DNA of 64,000 nt from Anaerosporomusa subterranea (GCF_001611555.1 NZ_LSGP01000013.1:372001-436000); one strand, 5' to 3'. Numbered from the stretch's first letter, positions 37,246 to 47,185 are shown. A program made the numbers and translations. Notes: generated from the letters alone by a model not told the origin.

Positions 37246-38355
37246 CTAATTCCTCGAAAGCAGATTTGCAAGTTTTTGTGGATCAGCAATTTCGATATCA
37301 TCTGGTACGTTTTGTCCTGTCGTGATATAAGACAGGGACATTGGAAAACGATACAGCAGGTTAATGATAGTTCCGATATTTGCTGCCTCATCAACCTTAG
37401 TAAACAGAAATTTGGTCGGTGAACACTCGGAGAAACGGTTAACCACTTCGAGCGCTTCCCTATACTTGGTGGTCGTACTCATAACCAGATGAACCTGCAT
37501 AGACGGTTCCACAGCGAGCAAAGTCTGCAGTTCCTGAAGTTGCTGCTGGTTTTTCGGACTACGGCCTGCCGTATCAACCAAGATGAGATCTTTATCACGA
37601 TGACGGGCGATTGCTTCTCTTAACTCTTGGGGCGTATACACGATATCCAGTGGAACGCCAATTATGTCACCATATGTTTTCAATTGTTCCAGAGCGGCAA
37701 TGCGATAAGTGTCAGCAGTAATTAATGCAACGCGTCGTCCCTCCTTAAGAGAGAAATTCGCTGCTAATTTCGCGATTGTAGTTGTTTTGCCGACACCAGT
37801 AGGACCAATAAACGCAGCGATTTGGCAAGAAGCATTGTGTGGACTGATAATTTCGACCCGTTTAAGGCGACCACTGATCCGGTCTCTAAGTAACTCTTTC
37901 ATAATTACTAATCGCGATTCGTCCATGATTTCAGGCAATCCTTGGGTTAGTACTCGGGCCACATCAGGCTCAACGTCATTGCTAATCAATAGGTCGACTA
38001 AGGGAGAAGCTGTAGGTGCAGTTCCTGGCAGAGCAGTAACCACATGTTCCATCAATTTTTGCAGATTTGAGACATCTTGGCGTAAAGCAAGGATTCCATG
38101 ATCTTCATGAGGCGAAAAAGATTTAGCAGGTGGTGGAGTATTTGGATAGTATGATGGATTTGGCTGTTGAACAGCTACTTTCGCTATATTGTCAATGGCA
38201 GCCATCACTTCAAACTGTTCTTTTGCAAAAAAGCCAAAGAGTCCTCCTTTTTTCAACCTGCGAGTTTGCAGTATAACGGCGTCCCGTCCTAAATCGGTTT
38301 TGACTTGATTAATCGCATCTTGCATGGTATTAGCACAAAACACTTTGACTTTCAT
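37246..38355 (-). CDS. flhF: Flagellar SRP-like GTPase FlhF
   Basis: 369 residues. Short B-domain (about 1-75), N-domain helices and an SRP-type G domain: [20 protein letters not shown] (P-loop), ADTYRIAALEQLKTY, LILVDTAGRSPKN and FTKVDEAANIG. It sets the site of flagellar assembly. Its ATG directly follows the flhA stop, without a clear SD, indicating coupled translation. Confidence 0.96.
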   Translation of the reverse strand: MKVKVFCANTMQDAINQVKTDLGRDAVILQTRRLKKGGLFGFFAKEQFEVMAAIDNIAKVAVQQPNPSYYPNTPPPAKSFSPHEDHGILALRQDVSNLQKLMEHVVTALPGTAPTASPLVDLLISNDVEPDVARVLTQGLPEIMDESRLVIMKELLRDRISGRLKRVEIISPHNASCQIAAFIGPTGVGKTTTIAKLAANFSLKEGRRVALITADTYRIAALEQLKTYGDIIGVPLDIVYTPQELREAIARHRDKDLILVDTAGRSPKNQQQLQELQTLLAVEPSMQVHLVMSTTTKYREALEVVNRFSECSPTKFLFTKVDEAANIGTIINLLYRFPMSLSYITTGQNVPDDIEIADPQKLANLLSRN

Positions 38356-40419
38356 TTATATTTTCACCATCCCTAATGCCTGCACCTCTATTTTGGGTTC
38401 AATTTCTCCATATGACAAAACGGTTAAGTTAGGTGCGACTCTCTCCGTTAGCTTCCGGAAATAAAGTCTTACGGCAGGACTCGTCAATACTAATGGTTGG
38501 TAGCCTAGATTAGTTAGTTTGGAAAGTTCACCTGAAAGACTGTTAATAAAGGCCTGCATCATTTTCGGCTCAAGTGCCACGTATGATCCCTGTTCACTAC
38601 GCTGAACAGCGGCGGTGATGGTGCTTTCTAATTGTGGATCAACGGTAATGCAGGTAAGTACATTGTTAAGAATGTACTGCTTTGAAATTTGTCTGGCTAA
38701 AGCATGGCGTACATATTCTGTTAGTATCTCGTGATCTTTGGTCAAAGGTGCATAGTCGGCAAGTGTTTCTAAAATGGTCACCATGTCACGAATGGAAACC
38801 CGCTCACGCAAGAGATTTGCCAGCACTTTTTGAATATCTCCGATGCTAGCCGTGTTAGGGATCAATTCCTCCACAACAGCCGGGTAATTCTGTTTAACCG
38901 TATCAACGAGAGTTTGTACTTCCTGACGACCAAGTATCTCATGCGCGTATGATTTCACGACCTCTGTCAAGTGAGTAGTTAGGACAGATACAGGGTCGAC
39001 AACTGTATAACCAGCCAACTCTGCACTTTCTCGGGCTGAGTCAGGCACCCATTTAGCAGGAAGACCAAATGCAGGTTCAACTGTTTCAATACCACTAATT
39101 TCTTCGTAAGCGCCTCCAGAGTTCATTGCCAAGTAATGATCAGGCATAAGTTCGCCTCTGGAAATTTCCACACCTTTAATTTTGATGACATAGACATTGG
39201 GTTTCAATTGAATATTGTCTCGAATGCGGATAGTTGGAACAATCAATCCAAGCTCAAGCGCACACTGCCGTCGGATCATGACGACGCGATCTAGCAAGTC
39301 GCCGCCCTGTCCAGCATCAACTAGTGGGATTAAGCTATAACCAATCTCAAGCTCCATTGGATCAACCTGCAACAAGTTTAAGACATTTTCCGGTTTGCGA
39401 ACATCTTCGATCTCTCGCTCTTCCTGGCGGCTAATCTCTGTTTCCGCACTATCTTTCTGTGCGGTAAAGAGGATATAGGCAATCCCAAGCACAACAAACG
39501 CCAAAATTAAGAAGGGAATTGCAGGAAGTCCTGGAACCATAGCCAGAAAGACCAGCACGCTGCCTGTGATGGCAAAGACTCGATGATTTGTTAGTAGCTG
39601 GGTTGTAATATCATGCCCTAGGTTTGCGTCAGACGCCGCCCTGGTTACGACAATACCAGTGGCAGTCGAAATCAAAAGTGCTGGAATTTGGTTCACCAAT
39701 CCCTCACCAACAGTGAGCAGTGTATAGTTCTGCAATGCCTGAGTAATAGACATGTTGCGGTCGATCATACCAATAGCAAAGCCGCCGACGATGTTGATAA
39801 TAATAATAATAATGGCGGCGATGGCATCCCCTTTGACGAATTTACTAGCACCATCCATAGCACCATAAAAGTCGGCTTCTCGTTGTATCTTTCTGCGTCG
39901 TTCTCTTGCATCAGTATCTCCGATAAGGCCTGCATTAAGATCCGCATCAATGCTCATCTGTTTACCGGGCATTGCATCCAGAGTGAAACGGGCTGCAACT
40001 TCGGCGACCCTTTCCGCGCCTTTGGTGATAACGATAAATTGAATAATAATTAAAATGACAAAGACGATGAAACCGACAATTGCATTACCGCCGACAACAA
40101 AGTTTCCAAATGCGGTAATGACTTCACCCGCATATCCTTCAAGCAATATCAATCTTGTCGAAGATACATTAAGCGCTAGCCGGAATAAGGTAGTCATCAG
40201 CAATAAAGACGGAAAAACGGAAAATTGCAGTGGTTCAACATTATAGATGGCAACCATAACGATAACTAAGGATAGAGTGATATTCAACGCTAAAAAAATG
40301 TCTAGAATTACTGGTGGCAGAGGAATAATCATCATCACCACAATGGTAATGACAGCGAGGGCAACCAGTATGTCGCTGTGACGCATTACAACGGAAAACG
40401 GAGATCTTTGTGCAGCCAC
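38356..40419 (-). CDS. flhA: Flagellar type III export protein FlhA
   Basis: 687 residues. N-terminal half has about eight membrane segments, with the conserved cytoplasmic loop LDAMPGKQMSIDADLNAGLI and RRRKIQREADFYGAMDGASKFVKGDAIA; the C-terminal half is the cytoplasmic domain forming the nonameric docking ring. FlhA is the proton-driven core of the flagellar export gate. Confidence 0.97.
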   Translation of the reverse strand: MAAQRSPFSVVMRHSDILVALAVITIVVMMIIPLPPVILDIFLALNITLSLVIVMVAIYNVEPLQFSVFPSLLLMTTLFRLALNVSSTRLILLEGYAGEVITAFGNFVVGGNAIVGFIVFVILIIIQFIVITKGAERVAEVAARFTLDAMPGKQMSIDADLNAGLIGDTDARERRRKIQREADFYGAMDGASKFVKGDAIAAIIIIIINIVGGFAIGMIDRNMSITQALQNYTLLTVGEGLVNQIPALLISTATGIVVTRAASDANLGHDITTQLLTNHRVFAITGSVLVFLAMVPGLPAIPFLILAFVVLGIAYILFTAQKDSAETEISRQEEREIEDVRKPENVLNLLQVDPMELEIGYSLIPLVDAGQGGDLLDRVVMIRRQCALELGLIVPTIRIRDNIQLKPNVYVIKIKGVEISRGELMPDHYLAMNSGGAYEEISGIETVEPAFGLPAKWVPDSARESAELAGYTVVDPVSVLTTHLTEVVKSYAHEILGRQEVQTLVDTVKQNYPAVVEELIPNTASIGDIQKVLANLLRERVSIRDMVTILETLADYAPLTKDHEILTEYVRHALARQISKQYILNNVLTCITVDPQLESTITAAVQRSEQGSYVALEPKMMQAFINSLSGELSKLTNLGYQPLVLTSPAVRLYFRKLTERVAPNLTVLSYGEIEPKIEVQALGMVKI

Positions 40420-40440
40420 TGATTTTCGCTCCTTTTATGA

Positions 40441-41583
40441 CTAAGACAACTTTTTATTGAGACGGTAAACATATGCCAACACTTCAGCGACCGCTTGATA
40501 TAGATGTGGTGGAATGACATCCCCTATTTCTGCGTTGCTGTAGAGAGAACGCGCCAAGAACTTGTTTTCGACTATAGCAACTTTATGGGCTCGGGCAACT
40601 TCTTTGATCTTAGCTGCGATAAAATCTTGTCCTTTAGCAACAATAATCGGTGCAGCCATATCTTTCTGATATTTAAGGGCAACGGCAAAATGTGTTGGAT
40701 TGGTGACAACAACAGAAGCAGTTGGGACCTCTTGCATCATCCTGCGCATTGCCATAGCCCGCTGGCGTTCTTTGATCTTGCCTTTTATCTGAGGATTACC
40801 TTCAGTCTGTTTGAATTCTTCTTTTACTTCTTGCTTACTCATTTTTAAGCTTTGATTATGTTCCCACCATTGATAAAAGTAGTCGAGAGCGGCAAGAACC
40901 AAAATTACACCACCGATCTGAAGTGCTAGATCAGTAGTTAGTCCAGCGATATACTGAAGTGAATCCACCAGTTCAACTCCAAGTAATTTGGGAATGAATA
41001 AAATTTCTCTGTTAATGAACCGATAGACGAAATAGCCAATAATGGCTATTTTAAATAGTGATTTAACTAATTCAACTAATGCACGTTTGGAAACCAGCCG
41101 TTGCAATCCGGTAAGCGGGTTGAGACGATCAAAATTTAGCAATAATGGTTCAAACGTTAACGTAAACCCTACCTGCATGAAATTGATGGCGATAGAAATT
41201 ATTGTGATACTTAGCATGATTGGCATGGTCACTTGAAAAAAGATAAGTGAAATGTCAAGAAAGAGTGTAATGATTATCTGTATTGTCAAATCTTGTGTTG
41301 AAAACGTCGATAAACTGGAAAAAATATATTTCATAAAAGCTGTCAATGATGAGTAAATGTGAGGACCAAGCATTTTAAGAGCAAAGAACGCACTCAGAAT
41401 GATAAACGCAGAATTAAGTTCAGCGCTCTTGGCTACCTGACCCTTTTGACGAGCTTCGGATTTTCGCTTAGCAGTCGCATCTTCCGTTTTCTCACCATTA
41501 AATCGCTGCAGATCAAAAACTAATCTGCCCGTTTTACCTGATGAACAAGGTAAAGATGCGGTAAATGTCGCGATACATTCCAT
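40441..41583 (-). CDS. flhB: Flagellar export switch protein FlhB
   Basis: 380 residues. FGEKTEDAT-like N-terminus (FNGEKTEDATAKRKSEARQKGQVAKS), four membrane segments and the autocleavage site NPTHFAVALKY in the C-terminal domain, which switches export from rod/hook to filament proteins. The longest frame goes 22 codons further, but GGAGG 9 nt before the ATG at 41583 decides the start. This start lies inside fliR, giving a 50-bp overlap in another frame. Confidence 0.94.
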   Translation of the reverse strand: MECIATFTASLPCSSGKTGRLVFDLQRFNGEKTEDATAKRKSEARQKGQVAKSAELNSAFIILSAFFALKMLGPHIYSSLTAFMKYIFSSLSTFSTQDLTIQIIITLFLDISLIFFQVTMPIMLSITIISIAINFMQVGFTLTFEPLLLNFDRLNPLTGLQRLVSKRALVELVKSLFKIAIIGYFVYRFINREILFIPKLLGVELVDSLQYIAGLTTDLALQIGGVILVLAALDYFYQWWEHNQSLKMSKQEVKEEFKQTEGNPQIKGKIKERQRAMAMRRMMQEVPTASVVVTNPTHFAVALKYQKDMAAPIIVAKGQDFIAAKIKEVARAHKVAIVENKFLARSLYSNAEIGDVIPPHLYQAVAEVLAYVYRLNKKLS

Positions 41584-42319
41584 GTAACCCAGCCTCCAAG
41601 AACAGCATAAAAAAGGGCAGAGTGACTGATAGGACAAAAATGCCGACAATTATCTTAGCCGGCACTCCAACGACAAATACATTCATTTGCGGCATAGTTC
41701 GTGCCAGAATACCCAAAGCAATATCTGTGATAATTACTGCAGCAAGGACGGGAATGGTAATTTGTACGGCAAATATGAATATCCCGCTGATCATGTCAAC
41801 CATCACTTCTGCGATCAAACCGTTAAATACAATTCCAGTGATTGGAACGAGTTTAAAGCTATCGACAATAGCGGTTAAAAGAACATGATGGCCGTTGACT
41901 GTTAAAAACAGTATCAGTGCTAAAATATACTTAAAGTTGCCGATTAACGGTACCTGTTGACCCACTTGTGGATCAAATATATTGACAACTCCAAAACCAA
42001 CTTGCATGTCAAGTAAACTTCCTGTCATCTGCACTGCGGAAAATACCAGTGAGCTGGCAAAGCCAATTATTAAGCCAAATAATAGCTCGCTACCAAGCAA
42101 AAATATGTAAGGGATCAAGGTTTGGGGAATTGTCGGTCCAGGCCCTGCTGCAAGAAGTGGTAGAACTGTTAGCGTTAAAAACAAAGATAAACCAGCTTTC
42201 ATCGGTCCTGGAATATTTCGGCTGCCAAAGATTGGAGCAATAAGAAGCATGCCGCTAATACGTACAAAAATTAATAAGAATAAAGCGAGTTGGTATTGTA
42301 ACAAAATTATTGCGTCCAC
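41534..42319 (-). CDS. fliR: Flagellar export gate protein FliR
   Basis: 261 residues with about six membrane segments (LALFLLIFVRISGMLLIAPIFGSRNIPGPMKAGLSLFL opening, LGILARTMPQMNVFVVGVPAKIIVG). Part of the FliP5Q4R1 gate. GTG start after AAGGTG. Its 3' end encodes the SD and start of flhB. Confidence 0.96.
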   Translation of the reverse strand: MDAIILLQYQLALFLLIFVRISGMLLIAPIFGSRNIPGPMKAGLSLFLTLTVLPLLAAGPGPTIPQTLIPYIFLLGSELLFGLIIGFASSLVFSAVQMTGSLLDMQVGFGVVNIFDPQVGQQVPLIGNFKYILALILFLTVNGHHVLLTAIVDSFKLVPITGIVFNGLIAEVMVDMISGIFIFAVQITIPVLAAVIITDIALGILARTMPQMNVFVVGVPAKIIVGIFVLSVTLPFFMLFLEAGLHGMYRDIYRIFTLFIR

Positions 42320-42331
42320 ATTTTCACCTTA

Positions 42332-42601
42332 TCAGCGAACCATTTGCGGTAGAATTAGGAAAATATTACGAGTATAATCTACCAGCATACTGAGAATCCA
42401 AGGACCAAATAAAAGAATGGCAACAAAGATAGCGATAATCTTAGGAATAAAAACCAGTGTCTGCTCCTGTATTGATGTTGTTGCCTGAAATATACTAACA
42501 AGAATACCTACTAATAATCCCAGCCCTAACATAGGAGCGGATACTAGCATTACCATTAGTAAAGCATCGCGCCCTACTTGTACAGCAAAATCTCCTGACA
42601 T
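42332..42601 (-). CDS. fliQ: Flagellar export gate protein FliQ
   Basis: 89 residues, two membrane hairpin segments: LLMVMLVSAPMLGLGLLVGILVSIFQATTSIQEQTLVFIPKI is diagnostic. Component of the export gate. Confidence 0.96.
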   Translation of the reverse strand: MSGDFAVQVGRDALLMVMLVSAPMLGLGLLVGILVSIFQATTSIQEQTLVFIPKIIAIFVAILLFGPWILSMLVDYTRNIFLILPQMVR

Positions 42602-42611
42602 AGTACCCTCC

Positions 42612-43373
42612 TTAGTTAAAACTCAATATGGCAGACCGTACTATTAAATGCCAGCCATCTACCAGAATGAACAGGAGAATCTTAAATGGCAGGGAGATCA
42701 TAACAGGCGGCACCATCATCATGCCCATTGACATCAATGTACTTGCGACAACCATATCAATTACGATGAACGGTATATATATAAGGAAGCCTATTTGAAA
42801 AGCGGTCTTTAATTCACTAATAATAAATGCAGGAATGAGAGTTGTTGTTGGAACATCATCTCTGGATGCAGGACGATCCTTCTCTGAAAGATTAACAAAG
42901 AGCGCTATGTCATTCTCGCGAGTCTGTTTAAACATAAATTCGCGCATAGGCTTAAGAGCTTCTGTTAATGCAGCCTCTTGCGCAAGTGAACCAGCTAAAT
43001 ACGGTTGCAGCGCGTTTTGATTGACCTGTCCTAAATATGGCGACATAGTGAAAAACGTAAGAAATAAGGCCAAGCCGATTAGAACCTGATTGGGCGGCAT
43101 TTGTTGAGTTGCGAGTGCACTTCGAACAAATGATAAAATGATAACAATACGAGTAAACGATGTCATCATAATTAACAAGGATGGTGCTAATGATAAAACC
43201 GTTAACGTAAGCAGTATTTGCAAGCTAAGAGCTACATCTTTCGGTTCGGTGGCAGACTCTACGCCGATGTTGATCATTGGCGCCGGAACGAGCGGCGCTG
43301 CATTGACAGCCGGAGTAGAAAGAATCAATATAGCTGCCATAAGTGGCAACAGCCAAGTCGATCGGATGGACAC
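42612..43373 (-). CDS. fliP: Flagellar export gate protein FliP
   Basis: 253 residues. Cleavable signal-like N-terminus ([21 protein letters not shown]), then the FliP signature [38 protein letters not shown] and [41 protein letters not shown]. Core of the export gate. Confidence 0.97.
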   Translation of the reverse strand: MSIRSTWLLPLMAAILILSTPAVNAAPLVPAPMINIGVESATEPKDVALSLQILLTLTVLSLAPSLLIMMTSFTRIVIILSFVRSALATQQMPPNQVLIGLALFLTFFTMSPYLGQVNQNALQPYLAGSLAQEAALTEALKPMREFMFKQTRENDIALFVNLSEKDRPASRDDVPTTTLIPAFIISELKTAFQIGFLIYIPFIVIDMVVASTLMSMGMMMVPPVMISLPFKILLFILVDGWHLIVRSAILSFN

Positions 43374-43376
43374 GTT

Positions 43377-43943
43377 TTACCTCTTCTCTTTCTCGCATTC
43401 AGACGTTGAACCTTCGTCATATTTCCCAAAGACATGAGGAAACCGTTGTGACATTTGTCGCAATGAGGTTAATTGGGAATCAAAGACGTCCGCGAATTGC
43501 GGCGCAACAGGGGTATTAATATTTGTTTGATACGTTTCCCTCAAATCAGCCGCATCAGGTGCGTCAGTCATATCAGCCAGCAATTCGACCCTTTGCTCTG
43601 AGATACCAAGTACCAGCAAGCGTCCGGCAAATTGCACTAAGTATACTCCCTTATTGTGACCTAGAGTTAGCGAGCTCAAGACAGCATCGCCATTTGAGCC
43701 AATTTGTTGCGATTTCATCCTGGTCCCAATAAAGCGTGATGTGACATAAGCCAATCCTAGGATGAGAGCAAACATAGTAATCATATAAAGAACGGTATCG
43801 ATGCTCGATAACAACGATACTTGCGCTTTAGGCTCTTGATACTTTAAAAATTCATTGCCTTCAGCAAACACGGCGCCTGTGCGCATAAACCCGACACAAG
43901 CAATGATGGTTGAGCGCCGCAATGCTGTAAACAAGCTAATCAT
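43377..43943 (-). CDS. fliO: Flagellar biosynthesis protein FliO (FliZ of Bacillus)
   Basis: 188 residues. N-terminal signal-like segment ending near VFA-EG, a membrane segment (TVLYMITMFALILGLAYVTSRFIG) and a C-terminal domain with SLTLGHNKGVYLVQFAGRLLVLGISEQRVELLADM, the FliO signature. Assists assembly of the FliP ring. Between cheY and fliP as in B. subtilis. Confidence 0.92.
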   Translation of the reverse strand: MISLFTALRRSTIIACVGFMRTGAVFAEGNEFLKYQEPKAQVSLLSSIDTVLYMITMFALILGLAYVTSRFIGTRMKSQQIGSNGDAVLSSLTLGHNKGVYLVQFAGRLLVLGISEQRVELLADMTDAPDAADLRETYQTNINTPVAPQFADVFDSQLTSLRQMSQRFPHVFGKYDEGSTSECEKEKR

Positions 43944-43944
43944 G

Positions 43945-44307
43945 CTATCCGACCACTTTTCGTACAGCTTCTAACACTCTGTCTGGCTGAAACGGTTTAA
44001 CGATGAAATCTCGAGCGCCTGCCTGTATGGCTTCAATTACCATGGCTTGTTGTCCCATGGCGCTGCACATGATTATCTTAGCGCTGGCGTCCATTGAACG
44101 AATTTGTTTTAACGCAGAAATACCATCCATCTCCGGCATCGTGATGTCCATCGTAGTCAGATCAGGCTTGACCTCTTGAAATTTTTCCACTGCTTTGGCA
44201 CCGTTTTCTGCCTCTGCAACAATCTCATATCCATTTTTGCTAAGAATGTCTTTTATCATCATTCGCATGAATGCTGCGTCATCTACAACCATTATCCGAA
44301 CTCCCAT
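43945..44307 (-). CDS. cheY: Chemotaxis response regulator CheY
   Basis: 120 residues, a lone receiver domain. IMVVDDAAFMRMMIKDIL (acidic pocket), phospho-Asp in DLTTMDITMPEMDGI and Lys in DFIVKPF. Phosphorylated CheY binds the motor switch. ATG is 8 nt after AGAGGAG; the longer frame has no support. Confidence 0.96.
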   Translation of the reverse strand: MGVRIMVVDDAAFMRMMIKDILSKNGYEIVAEAENGAKAVEKFQEVKPDLTTMDITMPEMDGISALKQIRSMDASAKIIMCSAMGQQAMVIEAIQAGARDFIVKPFQPDRVLEAVRKVVG

Positions 44308-44337
44308 ATTGTCATCTCCTCTTATTTGCACAATTAT

Positions 44338-45444
44338 TTATTGTAGGTTACCTAGTCTTTCCATGTGTCCGACGATTTCTGTTACGCGAACACCAAAATT
44401 CTCATCAATAACGACAACCTCACCCTTGGCAATTAGTTTTCCGTTAACCAATACATCAACTGGCTCGCCAGCGAGCTTATCCAGTTCAACGACTGAGCCC
44501 TGAGTCAATTCAAGAATATCACGTATCAGCTTTCGGGTCCTGCCTAGTTCTACAGTGACCTGCATGGGTACGTCCATGATAATTCCGAGATTGGCATCGC
44601 CAGTTGCCGACAGTACAGGCGTAAGCGGCATAAATTGCGCAGGTTGAACGTGTTGAACAGTTTGAGGCTGTGGCTTAGCTACTGAAGGCTGTGGCGCTCG
44701 CGGCGTGAGTTGTTCAACATTGCTTGGTTTATCCGCAGGTTTCGGTTGAAGAGTCGCAGCAACAGGGGGAGCTTTTATTGGACTTAATAATGAGTCAACC
44801 ATTTCCTTTGCAGCACTCATGGAGACAATTTGCATGATTTCACTATCGATGAGGTCTTCTACTTCCATACGAAAATTGACGCTTACAATCGGGGCGTCGG
44901 CCGGGAAACTCTCCGTGATTGTCGAATCAACCGAGAGGTCAATTAAGTTAACGCGTGGTGGTGAAATATCGACCTTTTTCTTAAAAACAGTAGACAATGA
45001 AGTAGCTGTTGAGCCCATCATTTGATTCATCGCTTCTGTTACAGCGCTCATGTACAACTCATTGAGTTCGGTGGGCGGGTTCAATCCATCGCGCCCCATC
45101 ATCAGGTCTGCAATAATGAGCGCGTCGGTCTCCCGTATCGCAAGCATGTTTTTTCCTGTTACGCCCTGGATGTATCCAACCTCAATAATCAGATATGGTA
45201 GCGGGTATTGGTTACGTATTTCATCTAAAGAAGTAATAGAAACCTTGGGTGTTGTGATAGAAACTCGTCTTGACAACAGTACCGAAAGCGTAGTCGCCGC
45301 ACTTCCCATGCAAATATTGCCAACCTCGCCAAGCGCATCTTTTTCGACATCTGAGAGGCTGGCGGTAGCAGGCGCTTGGGAGGCAGCCGGCTCGCCTCGC
45401 AACAAGGCATCTATTTCCTCTTGGGACAGGAACCCTTCACTCAT
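44338..45444 (-). CDS. fliY: Flagellar switch protein / CheY-P phosphatase FliY
   Basis: 368 residues. N-terminal CheY-binding peptide (GFLSQEEIDALLRG), CheC-like phosphatase domain with two sites (DALGEVGNICMGSAATTLS and AVTEAMNQMMGSTATSLS), a Pro-rich linker and a C-terminal SpoA/FliN domain (DVPMQVTVELGRTRKLIRDILELTQGSVVELDKLAGEPVDVLVNGKLIAKGEVVVIDENFGVRVTEI region). Forms the C-ring with FliM and FliG. ATG 9 nt after AAAGGAG; overlaps the end of fliM by 8 bp. Confidence 0.95.
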   Translation of the reverse strand: MSEGFLSQEEIDALLRGEPAASQAPATASLSDVEKDALGEVGNICMGSAATTLSVLLSRRVSITTPKVSITSLDEIRNQYPLPYLIIEVGYIQGVTGKNMLAIRETDALIIADLMMGRDGLNPPTELNELYMSAVTEAMNQMMGSTATSLSTVFKKKVDISPPRVNLIDLSVDSTITESFPADAPIVSVNFRMEVEDLIDSEIMQIVSMSAAKEMVDSLLSPIKAPPVAATLQPKPADKPSNVEQLTPRAPQPSVAKPQPQTVQHVQPAQFMPLTPVLSATGDANLGIIMDVPMQVTVELGRTRKLIRDILELTQGSVVELDKLAGEPVDVLVNGKLIAKGEVVVIDENFGVRVTEIVGHMERLGNLQ

Positions 45445-46430
45445 TTTCATCATCTCCTTTAGCAATACTTCCTGTTATCTGCACGGCAAGCCGTTTGCCG
45501 GACAGCCCCGGCTTGCAGGAGAATTTTTCTCTTTGCCCAATCATTACATTGAGTTCGCTGTCTACACTAGTTTCCAGTTGCAGGACATCACCAACCGCTA
45601 TATCCAACAACTCTCGGACAGTAATTGACACTCTTCCCAACTCAACTACTACCGGAATTAAAGTTTTCTCCAGCTTGCGTTGAACAGAAGTAATGCTTTC
45701 CAATGATGACTGCTTTGCTACTGAAGAAGCAACCCAGTAGGTGGTTGTTAATTTCGACATAATTGGTTCAATAACTAAATAGGGGATACAAATATTGATA
45801 AGACCTTCAGCCTGACCGATTTTTGTTTGTAGTAACCATATCATTAGGAGGTACAATTTGCGTGAATTGCGGGTTAGTCTCAATGACCTCCAGTTTGGGC
45901 TCAATACTAATTACTTGTTTCCACGCCTCTTGAAAGCTTTCCATTGTCTTACCAATAACGCGTCTAATAATTGCCTCTTCAATGTCAGTAAGCGCTCGAG
46001 CTTTGGGCGGTGGCAAGCCTGGACCTCCGAATAGGCGATCAATTATGGAAAAAACGATATTAGGATTCAGCTCTAAGATCGCTGTGCCTTTTAGAGGACG
46101 CATCTGAAAAATACTGATTACGCTAGGGTTAGGCAATGACCGGATAAATTCTTCATAGGTCAACTGATCAACAGATACAACATCTATGTGTACAATTGTT
46201 CGCAAGTGTGCAGCCAGATAGGTATTTAACAGACGGGCGAAATTTTCATGCAGCATGTACAGAGTCCGAATCTGGTCCTTAGAAAACTTATCCGGCCGTT
46301 TAAAGTCGTATACTTTAACTCGGTGCTGCTTCTGCTCATTCTTCATTTCCTCAGCGGAGACGACCCCAGTTGAAATTGCTGATAGTAACGCGTCAATTTC
46401 CGCTTGAGTTAATACTTCGGAACCAGCCAA
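45437..46430 (-). pseudogene. fliM: Flagellar motor switch protein FliM, frameshifted
   Basis: The 5' part (45834-46430, TTG start after AAAGGAGG) encodes the CheY-binding LTQAEIDALLSAIS, YDFKRPDKFSKDQIRTL and the middle domain up to NPQFTQIVPPNDMV, then leaves frame and stops at 45807. The 3' part (45437-45832) continues in another frame with LQTKIGQAEGLINICIPYLVIEPIM and the whole SpoA domain to the normal C-terminus. B. subtilis FliM, as I recall it, has about four more residues (VVIS) at this point; here 1 base replaces 12, consistent with an 11-base deletion at about 45833. Either a real null mutation, phase variation or a sequence error. The downstream frame has no good start of its own. 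Confidence 0.85.
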
Positions 46431-46469
46431 ATTTCCCCCTCCTTTCCGTTGCTTATCGGCGAGTAGCGA

Positions 46470-46937
46470 TTACTGCACAACCAAGTTAGTGACGTATACA
46501 TCGTATACCCGTTCTTCCCCTAAATTCTTATTAATCTCTTGTTTGAGCAAATCTTTGAGACGCTCTTGTTTTGACGGCTCAAATTCATCTGTTTTTAGAG
46601 ACCGTAAAGTATGTATTACAGTGTCAAGCATTTTAATTTCTTCAGGAGACTGCGATTTCCCTGCTGTTTCTTGTTGCTTTTTGTCAGATTTGACTTCAAG
46701 GATTATGCTAATTTTTAAATACCGCCCACTGTTTACTCCGCCGATATTGACGATTAAGCCTTCCTTGGGGTCGCCCAACTTCATCAATGTGCTAGGACCA
46801 CGAACTGATTGTCTTCCTCCCTGATCATTTACAATTCTAGTGGCGATAAAGTACGATATGCCGCCAGCCAGTGCCAATCCAATAACAACCAGAGCAACAA
46901 TCATAGCCACTGAAAATTTCTTTCCGCCTTCAGCCAC
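46470..46937 (-). CDS. fliL: Flagellar basal body-associated protein FliL
   Basis: 155 residues. One N-terminal membrane segment (VAMIVALVVIGLALAGGISYFIATRI) and a periplasmic FliL domain (GLIVNIGGVNSGRYLKISIILEV, then LKDLLKQEINKNLGEERVYDVYVTNLVVQ). FliL surrounds and supports the stator. GTG start after GGAGAGGG. Confidence 0.93.
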   Translation of the reverse strand: MAEGGKKFSVAMIVALVVIGLALAGGISYFIATRIVNDQGGRQSVRGPSTLMKLGDPKEGLIVNIGGVNSGRYLKISIILEVKSDKKQQETAGKSQSPEEIKMLDTVIHTLRSLKTDEFEPSKQERLKDLLKQEINKNLGEERVYDVYVTNLVVQ

Positions 46938-46967
46938 CGCTATCCCTCTCCTTTACGATTGATCAAC

Positions 46968-47162
46968 CTAGCGCATGCCCCGAAATAGGGCTCGACGGTA
47001 TTCCATCACTTTGCGAACAATCTCATCCATTGACTCTTCAACGATTAATTTTTTGCCATTGGTTAAAGTTACTACTGTATCTGGCGTTTCTTCAATAGTT
47101 TCAATCAGCTCGGCGTTTAGAACAAAATCATCTTGGCTTTTAAGCTTAACTAATTTTATCAT
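46968..47162 (-). CDS. flbD: Flagellar FlbD/SwrD family protein
   Basis: 64 residues: MIKLVKLKSQDDFVLNAELIETIEETPDTVVTLTNGKKLIVEES region, the standard FlbD/SwrD fold (distinct from Caulobacter FlbD regulator). In B. subtilis SwrD raises motor torque. AAAGGTG precedes ATG. Between flgE and fliL as in other Firmicutes. Confidence 0.93.
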   Translation of the reverse strand: MIKLVKLKSQDDFVLNAELIETIEETPDTVVTLTNGKKLIVEESMDEIVRKVMEYRRALFRGMR

Positions 47163-47185
47163 TTATAACACCTTTCATTGTAATA

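Noticed and set aside
45437-45904. Second half of fliM as an independent gene (split FliM)
   Set aside because: No well-spaced SD before any start in that frame (GGAGG is only 3 nt from a TTG), and the join falls inside a conserved domain.
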